Source of the DNA: an uncultured Erysipelotrichaceae bacterium
Lineage (GTDB): Bacteria; Bacillota_I; Bacilli_A; Erysipelotrichales; Erysipelotrichaceae
Direction: 5' to 3'
Assembly: GCA_900319505.1 (NCBI GenBank)
Contig: ONOV01000092.1
Span: 1 to 16,214 of the forward strand
Length of the DNA: 16,214 bases
A model generated the notes under the pieces. That model ran no database searches. It saw only the letters and a list, made by a program, of their open reading frames with translations, and had not been told where the DNA came from. The position numbers were made by a program, and so were the translations under genes. This document shows positions 7,445 through 14,268 of the stretch, piece after piece; the first letter of the stretch is position 1, and every line of letters starts with the position of its first letter.

Positions 7445-7473
7445 ATTATTGTTTTTTTGCCTGCAAATGTCAA
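7445..7473 (-). promoter_or_regulatory. Promoter of thrS
   Basis: A perfect -35 TTGACA (7473-7468), a 17-base spacer and AATAAT (7450-7445) on the minus strand. Transcription would start near 7438, so the leader is about 235 bases, right for a T-box. Confidence 0.8.
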
Positions 7474-7600
7474 GGTCATAGTTAAATGAAATTGTCCCAC
7501 ACTTGTTAAAAAAAATCTTAACAGCTCAGATCAGACTTTCCGGGCTTCTTATGTCAGCTGCCCCCTTTCTTTTCTTTATCCCATCTTTATTTCAGACAGA
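7474..7600. other. Non-coding spacer between thrS promoter and polC terminator
   Basis: No open frame with a ribosome binding site is seen. The only structure is an inverted repeat, TGTTAA (7504-7509) and TTAACA (7518-7523), around an A-rich eight-base centre, 31 bases upstream of the thrS -35. It could be an operator or an upstream A-tract element; the arms are short and may be chance. Confidence 0.4.
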
Positions 7601-7631
7601 ATAAAAACAAAGTCTGTAAAAACAGACTTTG
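7601..7631 (-). terminator. Terminator of the recG-rnc-ATPase-polC run
   Basis: CAAAGTCTGT and ACAGACTTTG (7608-7617 and 7622-7631) are perfectly complementary over ten bases with a four-base loop. On the minus strand the hairpin is followed by TTTTTAT. It sits 47 bases after the polC stop codon. Confidence 0.92.
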
Positions 7632-7678
7632 CTGAAAGGATGAACTGAGTAAATGCATCGCATTCAAACTGCAATACA

Positions 7679-10600
7679 TCAGAATAAAGTCATCTGGTTG
7701 CTTTCGCCAAGATCTCCTAAAGCACCCAGTTTATCCAGCTTTTCTACCATTGATTTGGACAGCTGAGTACGGCGGATGAGATCCTGCTTGGAGATGAATG
7801 GATGTTCATTGCGGGCAGCCACAATGGATCTGGCAACATTCTCACCAAGACCATCCACTACCTTGAACGGCGGGATCAGTGTATGGGTATCACCCGGCAG
7901 GACACAGAAGCGGGTTGCTTCGGAATGATTCAGATCGATGTTGGAGATACGATAGCCCCTTGCATACAGCTCCAGCATGACTTCAAAGCCTTCATAGAGG
8001 GCTTTTTCCTTGTTGGAGACCGGATTGTCGGAGAATTTGGCATTGCGTCTTGCGTCAATGTCATCCATGCGTGCCTTGATGGCATCAAAGCCCTTGCACA
8101 TGGTTTCAATCTCATAGGCATCACATCGTAAGGTCAGATACTGGATATAGAAATTATGCGGTTCATGAACCTTGTACCAGCCTAAGCGGAAAGCCATCAT
8201 GCAGTAGGCAACGGCATGGGCCCGCGGGAACATGTACTTGATCTTCTTGCAGGAATCAATATACCAGTCAGGCACATCATGATCCCGCATATCCTTTTCC
8301 TGTTCATCCGTCAGTCCCTTGCCCTTTCTGACCTTCTCCATGATCGTGAAGGCATGCAGAGGTTCAAGGTTCTTGGACAGCAGATAGTTCATGATATCAT
8401 CACGGCATCCGATGACTTCCGTCAGCGGATGGCCGGCTTTGACAAGCTCTTCGGCATTGCCCGCCCATACATCTGTACCATGGGTCAGACCGGAGATGAT
8501 GATCAGATCAGAGAACTTCTTGGGCCGTGTTTCAGCCAGAACACGTCTTGTAATGGCGGTGCCGAATTCCGGCAGGCCGAGTGCACCGGTCTCCTGCTTG
8601 AACATGGATGGATCACAATGCAGTGCCTCATCTGTAGAGAAAAGAGACAGTGTCTCAGGATCATTGAACGGAATGGTCAGAGGCTTGCGGTCAGCGATCT
8701 CCTGCAGCAGACGAATGGCAGTCGGATCAACGTGGCCGAGAATATCGAATTTCAGGACATTATCATGAATGTCATGGAAGTCGTAGTGGGTTGTCATCCA
8801 TGCCGCATCCGGATCATTGGCCGGATACTGGATGGGTGTGAAGTCTTCTGCAACATGGTCATTCGGAATGATGATAATGCCCCCGGCATGCTGGCCGGTA
8901 GTACGCTTGACATCCACACAATGGGCAGCCAGATATTCCTTCATCGGTCTGCGCATGTTATCGATATGCATCTTCTCACAATAGCCGGAGACATAGCCTA
9001 AGGCCGTCTTTTCCGCAACAGTGCCGATGGTACCGGCCCGGAAAGCATGGTCGCGGCCGAAGTAATCACCGATGAAGGCATGGGCACGCCACTGGTATTC
9101 ACCCGAGAAGTTCAGGTCGATATCAGGCACCTTATCCGCATTAAAGCCGAGGAACGTCTGGAAAGGAATACGGTGGCCGTTGCCTTTCATGATGCCGCCG
9201 CACTTGGGACATTTCTTATCCGGCAGATCAAACCCGGAGGAAACCTCAGGATCATCAATCCATTCGCTGTAATGACAGTCCGGACAGAGATAATGCGGTT
9301 CAAGGGAATTGACTTCCGTAATGCCGGCCATGGTAGCTGTAAAGGAAGAACCGACGGAACCGCGGGAGCCTACAATATAGCCGTCATCATTGGATTTCTT
9401 GACGAGCAGATGGGCAATGTAATAGTGGACGCCATAGCCGTTGCGGATGATGTTATCCAGTTCCATTTCCAGTCTGTCTTTGACAATAGCCGGTATTTCG
9501 CCATTGTATTCATAGGTATTCTTACAGGTTGTCCAGCAGATCTCCCTGAGCTTTTCATCTGAACCCGGGATCTTAGGCGGATAAGTGCCGGCTGGTACGG
9601 GGCGGTAGTCTTCCAGCTGTTCAAAGAGCTTTCTAGTGTTCTGCACGACAATCTGATCAATCAGTTCCGGATCTTCCAGCCAGGCAAATTCCTGCTTCAT
9701 TTCCTCTGTGGTACGGATATGCTGATCCGGGGTCGGGGTCTTGAGACGCAGGGCATCATTGCGGATATACAGCGGATGGATGGCGCCGCCGACACCCTGA
9801 GCAGTGATATAGACATCACGGAAGATCTTCTGAGCGGGATTGCAGTAATGGGCATCACTGTCGGCGATAATCGGCTTACCAAGTTTCTTTGCCATGCGGA
9901 TGATCCGTCTGATGATATCTTTCAGACGGTCTTTGCTTGGTACATTGCGTTCGGCCAGAAAGACCGTAAAGTTGCTTAAAGGCTGTACTTCCACATAGTC
10001 GTAGAAGCTCATTTCCTTTTCCAGGCGGGCATCATCGCCATTGCAGGCAAGCTCAAATACCCTGGAGTTATAGCAGGCAGTACCGAAGAGCAGGTTCTCT
10101 CTATGGGCAGCCAGGGAAGATCTTCGAATACATGCCATGGCCGCATTGCCTTCTCCTTCTTTGGAGGACTTGGCACCGACAGCCAGGGTTTTGATGTTGG
10201 ATTCCGTGACAAGCTTATACAGATCGCGGATTCCCTGCTCATTCTTGGAAACAACGCAGATATGATATTTTCTGACTTTTTCAAAGTCACGCTCATTCTG
10301 CAGCTTATCCTGCAGATCACGAATCGTTGTGCAGCCCTGTTTCTTGGCATCATTGACCAGACCGAAGAATACGCCGGCCAGTGCTTCCGCATCATAGTCG
10401 GCACGATGGGCATCATCTTCATCGTACTGGACGTGATAGTAATGTGAGATATTGCCGAGACGATAGACATGCTTGTCACGCAGAATGGCACGGGACATAT
10501 CCAGAGTATCGATGACGCAGTTAGTCAAAGCAGGTCTGCCGATGCGGCGCAGCTCTTCGTTCAGGAAGTAATAGTCGAATGTGGCATTATGCGCCACAAT

Positions 10601-12031
10601 CGGATCATCACCAATCCACCGGATGATTTCTTCACAGCAGTCTTTGAAAGGCTTTGCGTCAGCCACCATCGCATTGGAGATGTTTGTCTTGGCAGTGATA
10701 TACGGCGGGATGTCAAAGGGCGGCTTGATGAACATCTGCAGACGGTCGACAACCGCATAGTTCTTTACTTTGACGGCACCGAATTCAATGATGGAGTCAT
10801 AGTAACAGGAAAGACCGGTTGTCTCGAGGTCGAATGATACAAACTCCGTGTCATCCAGCGGCAGATCAACGGGATTTCGGACAATGGTCAGATGATCATC
10901 GGCCATGTTCATCTCACAGCCGAAGCCGCATTTGAAATCCTTATTGCCGTCAGCTTTATGGATGTCCAGGACCTGATCATAGGCTTTCTTGAGGGACTGT
11001 ACATCGGCATGGTCGGTAATGACAATACCGCCAAGTCCCATATCATGGGCATACTGAACAATGGATTTGACATCACATACACCATCCATTTCTGACATAT
11101 ATGTATGCATATGCCATTCCACCCGAGTCGGATCCGCATTGTCCTTCGGAGTGGATAAAGGCGGCAGGATGGTCAGATCCTGTACACTGACGCAGAGATC
11201 ACGCAGGAAGGTATCATTCTCAACACGGCCATAGACATGGACGCGGCAGCCGTCCTTGAGCTTCTGCATTTCCTCCCGTTCCAGACCTCTTCCTTCAAAG
11301 CGTTTGGCAACGATGGCATCCGTACCGTCATATATTCTGAATGTCTGGATGAGTCTGCCTTTTCTGGTTTCCTTTTCTTCCATGCCGAAAACTTCACCCT
11401 CAAACTGAATATCATCCATCGGTCCTTCGATTTCATGCAGAGTGATGGATTCGTATTCCTCTTTCCTGGGATGATAGTATTTCTTCTTCTGGCAGGTCTC
11501 CTGGGGAGCGGGTTCAGGCGGTGCCACTTCGGTGACTTCAATGTCCTTGATGTCTACCGGGGCGGCGATAATCATGGATGTCACAATATGAAGCGTAGAA
11601 AAACCGCAGGCATGAAGCCAGTCTTCCATCTGTTTCTGCTCATGATGGATCAGATCTTCTTCCACTTCATTATGGCAGTAGTACAGAAGATCATCCTTCT
11701 CTTTTTCCAGCTTGAAGATCATGCCGCGGAAGGCACTGTTCACATGGGCATCCAGATACAGATCAATATAGCCGCCCAGTATTTCCATCGTCAGCTCTGC
11801 CTGATCGGGATGTATGTTGAGACGGACATCTTCTGTTCCGGTATATTCCGTGATGGTACGGCACAGGGCATGGTAGGAGTAGCTTGGGGGAATGGCGGAA
11901 GTATGCAGGTCAAGGACAATCCGGTTGTCTGATGCATAAAAGCGTACCCGCTCCAGATCCGCACTCCGTATAATCTCTTCTATTCCATCTGTATTTACTT
12001 TATTGGCAAATATCTCATTGATTGCTGTCAT
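7679..12031 (-). CDS. polC: DNA polymerase III PolC-type alpha subunit
   Basis: Replicative polymerase of low-GC Firmicutes with built-in proofreading, 1450 residues, full family length. An N-terminal and OB region (about 1-300) leads into a PHP domain (EWHMHTYMSEMDG, His307/His309). The PHP domain is split by a DEDDh exonuclease at about 395-560 (FVSFDLETTGL with Asp401/Glu403, Asp486, HRADYDAEA with His542/Asp547). The PHP domain resumes with ADSDAHYCNP. The zinc finger uses Cys916, Cys919, Cys941 and Cys944. Polymerase aspartates are in PDIDLNFSGEYQ (Asp970, Asp972) and KFDILGH (Asp1096). A helix-hairpin-helix region lies near the end, and the last five residues QMTLF are a beta-clamp binding motif. 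I chose ATG 12031, after the purine-rich AGGAAAGAGAG. A TTG at 12082 overlapping the previous stop would add 17 residues but has no ribosome binding site. It is last in the recG-rnc-ATPase-polC run. Confidence 0.97.
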   Translation of the reverse strand: MTAINEIFANKVNTDGIEEIIRSADLERVRFYASDNRIVLDLHTSAIPPSYSYHALCRTITEYTGTEDVRLNIHPDQAELTMEILGGYIDLYLDAHVNSAFRGMIFKLEKEKDDLLYYCHNEVEEDLIHHEQKQMEDWLHACGFSTLHIVTSMIIAAPVDIKDIEVTEVAPPEPAPQETCQKKKYYHPRKEEYESITLHEIEGPMDDIQFEGEVFGMEEKETRKGRLIQTFRIYDGTDAIVAKRFEGRGLEREEMQKLKDGCRVHVYGRVENDTFLRDLCVSVQDLTILPPLSTPKDNADPTRVEWHMHTYMSEMDGVCDVKSIVQYAHDMGLGGIVITDHADVQSLKKAYDQVLDIHKADGNKDFKCGFGCEMNMADDHLTIVRNPVDLPLDDTEFVSFDLETTGLSCYYDSIIEFGAVKVKNYAVVDRLQMFIKPPFDIPPYITAKTNISNAMVADAKPFKDCCEEIIRWIGDDPIVAHNATFDYYFLNEELRRIGRPALTNCVIDTLDMSRAILRDKHVYRLGNISHYYHVQYDEDDAHRADYDAEALAGVFFGLVNDAKKQGCTTIRDLQDKLQNERDFEKVRKYHICVVSKNEQGIRDLYKLVTESNIKTLAVGAKSSKEGEGNAAMACIRRSSLAAHRENLLFGTACYNSRVFELACNGDDARLEKEMSFYDYVEVQPLSNFTVFLAERNVPSKDRLKDIIRRIIRMAKKLGKPIIADSDAHYCNPAQKIFRDVYITAQGVGGAIHPLYIRNDALRLKTPTPDQHIRTTEEMKQEFAWLEDPELIDQIVVQNTRKLFEQLEDYRPVPAGTYPPKIPGSDEKLREICWTTCKNTYEYNGEIPAIVKDRLEMELDNIIRNGYGVHYYIAHLLVKKSNDDGYIVGSRGSVGSSFTATMAGITEVNSLEPHYLCPDCHYSEWIDDPEVSSGFDLPDKKCPKCGGIMKGNGHRIPFQTFLGFNADKVPDIDLNFSGEYQWRAHAFIGDYFGRDHAFRAGTIGTVAEKTALGYVSGYCEKMHIDNMRRPMKEYLAAHCVDVKRTTGQHAGGIIIIPNDHVAEDFTPIQYPANDPDAAWMTTHYDFHDIHDNVLKFDILGHVDPTAIRLLQEIADRKPLTIPFNDPETLSLFSTDEALHCDPSMFKQETGALGLPEFGTAITRRVLAETRPKKFSDLIIISGLTHGTDVWAGNAEELVKAGHPLTEVIGCRDDIMNYLLSKNLEPLHAFTIMEKVRKGKGLTDEQEKDMRDHDVPDWYIDSCKKIKYMFPRAHAVAYCMMAFRLGWYKVHEPHNFYIQYLTLRCDAYEIETMCKGFDAIKARMDDIDARRNAKFSDNPVSNKEKALYEGFEVMLELYARGYRISNIDLNHSEATRFCVLPGDTHTLIPPFKVVDGLGENVARSIVAARNEHPFISKQDLIRRTQLSKSMVEKLDKLGALGDLGESNQMTLF

Positions 12032-12059
12032 TCTTTCTCTCTTTCCTAAGACAAAGGAA

Positions 12060-12079
12060 AGGACAATACATATTGTCCT
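12060..12079. repeat. Nine-base inverted repeat before polC
   Basis: AGGACAATA (12060-12068) and TATTGTCCT (12071-12079) are perfect inverted arms two bases apart, overlapping the last base of the ATPase stop codon and lying 28 bases upstream of the polC start. On the minus strand TTTCCTTTG follows. With only two central bases, an RNA hairpin would lose its inner pairs; the symmetry also fits a dimeric protein operator. Confidence 0.55.
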
Positions 12080-13578
12080 CAACCTAAAAGATTCTTCAGA
12101 AATTTACGGGCTGATCTGACACCGGCATTGACCAGTTCCGTCTCCGCCCTCCGCTGTACCTTGCGTGCCAGCCGGCTGTATGTATTCTTCTGATCCGCTC
12201 TGCGTTTTGCTTCCTGGCGGATCTTTTCCTTTTCTTCAGCTTCCTTAAGCTTATCCTGTCTGGCCTGCTCTTTCTCTTTCTCTGCCGCTTTTTCAGTTTC
12301 TTCGTTCAGCCTGATGATATCTTCCATGGCACTTTCAGGATCTTCATCCTCTGCATACCTGTCATAGAGATGATCGCTCTGCATCTGTTTCACGATCTCT
12401 TCATCAGACAGAGTTATCATAGAGGAATGAGGCGGCAGAATCTTTGTCTCTTCCACCATTCCCGGCGTTCCTTCTGCATCCAGTGTGCTGACTAAAGCAG
12501 TACCGGTAGCCATATTGGCAATACGGTCTTCTGTTTTAAAGGCAGGATTGGCACGGAAGGACTGGGCGGCCTGTTTGACCGCTTTGATTTCCGCAGGGGT
12601 ATAGGCCCGCAGGGAATGTTCAATCCGATTCTGCAATTGTCCGAGTATTTCATCCGGGATATCTGCCGGAGACTGGGTGATGAAGAAGACACCGATGCCC
12701 TTGGAGCGGATCAGACGCATGATCCGGGTGATGATCTCCTGCATGGCCGGACCAGCCTTTTCAAAAAGAAGATGTGCTTCATCAAAGAAGAACACAAGCT
12801 TCGGCTTTTCAACAGCACCTGTCTCTTTCTGTGATACATAGATCTCATTCAGAAGCCACAACAGCACACAGGCATACTGCATCGGATGTGCATACAGTTC
12901 ACGGCATTCCAGGATGTTCATCACACCCACGCCGTCTTTCACTTCATACAGATCGTTCAGATCAAGTGCCGGCATGCCGAAGAGCAGATCGCCATGTTCC
13001 GCCTTCAATTGAAGCATTCTGCGCTGCAGCGTACCGATGGACTGACTGGAGACATTGCCGTACTTTGCACTGATTTGCTTACTGTGTTCATGTACATAGC
13101 TGACCATGGCTTCAAGATCCGCAAAATCGATCAGATCAAGATCCATGTCATCTGCAGCCCGAAATACGATCTGCAGAACGCCCTGCTGCGCATCAGTGAG
13201 TTCAAGCAATGCCCCAAGCAGTCCTGGATCCATTTCTTCTAATACTGTTCTTACCGGCATGCCAAGTTTTCGATTCACATCAAAGAAGTGTACCGGATAG
13301 CCGTTGACGGTATAATCACTGATTTCCATTTTATTCAGTCTGCCCTGAATGGATGAGAGATCCCCCGGCTTTACCATACCGGAAAGATCGCCTTTGACAT
13401 CCGCAATGACCGTAGGGATCCCCAGTTCAGCCAGGCTTTCTGCAATGACTTTCAGGGTAACGGTTTTACCGGTGCCGCTGGCGCCGCAGATCAGCCCGTG
13501 CTGGGTAAGGCGGGATGGTTCAAGATAGATTTCTTTTTCTTCTGCTTTGCCAAGCAGAATTCTATTGTCTTTGATCAT
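12079..13578 (-). CDS. HerA-like ATPase, DUF853 (YjgR) family
   Basis: A 499-residue P-loop ATPase of the FtsK/HerA class, matching the length and layout of the DUF853 family (E. coli YjgR). Seen: LLGKAEEKEIYLEPSRLTQHGLICGASGTGKT at the start with Walker A GASGTGKT (residues 32-39), the following VIADVKGDLSGM (about 57-68), Walker B KLVFFFDEAHLLF (Asp266, Glu267), and FITQSPADIPDEILGQL near 300 as the sensor/arginine-finger region. A charged coiled coil rich in Glu and Lys (about 415-465) precedes a basic tail. Known: HerA relatives form hexameric rings that move DNA, but the function of DUF853 proteins has not been settled to my knowledge. The start is two bases after the rnc stop, so co-translation is likely. 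The stop is 47 bases before polC. A role in chromosome replication or repair is inferred from the neighbours recG and polC. No NurA-like nuclease is visible here. Confidence 0.9.
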   Translation of the reverse strand: MIKDNRILLGKAEEKEIYLEPSRLTQHGLICGASGTGKTVTLKVIAESLAELGIPTVIADVKGDLSGMVKPGDLSSIQGRLNKMEISDYTVNGYPVHFFDVNRKLGMPVRTVLEEMDPGLLGALLELTDAQQGVLQIVFRAADDMDLDLIDFADLEAMVSYVHEHSKQISAKYGNVSSQSIGTLQRRMLQLKAEHGDLLFGMPALDLNDLYEVKDGVGVMNILECRELYAHPMQYACVLLWLLNEIYVSQKETGAVEKPKLVFFFDEAHLLFEKAGPAMQEIITRIMRLIRSKGIGVFFITQSPADIPDEILGQLQNRIEHSLRAYTPAEIKAVKQAAQSFRANPAFKTEDRIANMATGTALVSTLDAEGTPGMVEETKILPPHSSMITLSDEEIVKQMQSDHLYDRYAEDEDPESAMEDIIRLNEETEKAAEKEKEQARQDKLKEAEEKEKIRQEAKRRADQKNTYSRLARKVQRRAETELVNAGVRSARKFLKNLLG

Positions 13579-13580
13579 GA

Positions 13581-14261
13581 TTATTTACTGAGCTTTTCAA
13601 AAGCATTGCGGGCCGCATTCTGTTCTGCCTGTTTCTTGGAACTGCCGCTTCCGGTTCCCATGACCAGATCATCAATCATGCAGTTCATGACAAATTCAGG
13701 ATTGTTGGAAGGTCCTGTCTCTTTGACTAATACATAATGAACCTGGCGGGCACTGTCAACCTGGACATACTCCTGCAGCTTTGTCTTGTAGTCATGTATT
13801 ACTCCGACGTCTTCCGGATGGGCAAGGCGGGGTGTGATGACTTCATCCAGAATATTGTCGACCGCCGGGAAACCCTGATCAAGATACAGCGCACCGAGGA
13901 AGGCCTCCATCATATCGGCGATGATCGCATCCTTTTCTCTGCCTCCGCTCTTTTCTTCTCCTGTACCAAGCAGAAGAAAGTCATTGAGATGAAGTTCACG
14001 GGCATAGATGGCAAGTGCTTTCTCACAGACCAACTGTGCTCTCAGCCGCGTCATCTGTCCTTCGGAAAGGTTGAGCGGCCAGATGGCAGTAGAACTCCAC
14101 AGCTGCAGGACAGCATCCCCCATGAATTCCAGTCTTTCATTATCATGTTTGCCATGATGTTCATTGGCATAGGATGAATGCATGAATGCCTGATGAATCA
14201 TATCTGTATTTTTTACATGAATGCCGCGTGCCGCCAGCCAGTCTGTTATATCTGTTGTCAT
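13581..14261 (-). CDS. rnc: Ribonuclease III
   Basis: Endonuclease that cleaves double-stranded RNA, including rRNA precursors, as a homodimer. It has 226 residues, standard length. The signature NERLEFMGDAVLQL supplies Glu42, Glu45 and Asp49; IIADMMEAFLGALYLDQGF supplies Asp116 and Glu119. Together these are the complete metal-binding set. The C-terminal double-stranded RNA-binding domain runs from about 155 (DYKTKLQEYVQ) to the end (SSKKQAEQNAARNAFEKL). I chose ATG 14261, which has GAGG (14270-14267) five bases upstream. A TTG at 14285 overlapping recG would add eight residues and has no clear ribosome binding site. It starts seven bases after the recG stop. Many Firmicutes have plsX and acpP between recG and rnc and smc after rnc; none of these is found here. 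Confidence 0.96.
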   Translation of the reverse strand: MTTDITDWLAARGIHVKNTDMIHQAFMHSSYANEHHGKHDNERLEFMGDAVLQLWSSTAIWPLNLSEGQMTRLRAQLVCEKALAIYARELHLNDFLLLGTGEEKSGGREKDAIIADMMEAFLGALYLDQGFPAVDNILDEVITPRLAHPEDVGVIHDYKTKLQEYVQVDSARQVHYVLVKETGPSNNPEFVMNCMIDDLVMGTGSGSSKKQAEQNAARNAFEKLSK

Positions 14262-14268
14262 AGTTACC

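Noticed and set aside
8216..9001. 261-codon plus-strand open frame opposite polC, with similar long ones at 5831-6391, 9047-9562 and 11237-11932
   Set aside because: They lie wholly antisense to well-supported genes, have no ribosome binding site or recognisable domain, and arise from the codon bias of the real strand.
12032..12082. TTG start giving PolC 17 extra residues with a hydrophobic stretch
   Set aside because: No ribosome binding site precedes it, and the downstream ATG gives the normal PolC N-terminus.
12079..13578. Possible ATPase subunit for the ABC importer, or a phage/defence translocase
   Set aside because: It lacks the ABC signature motif and matches HerA/DUF853 instead; its neighbours are housekeeping genes and no partner nuclease is seen.
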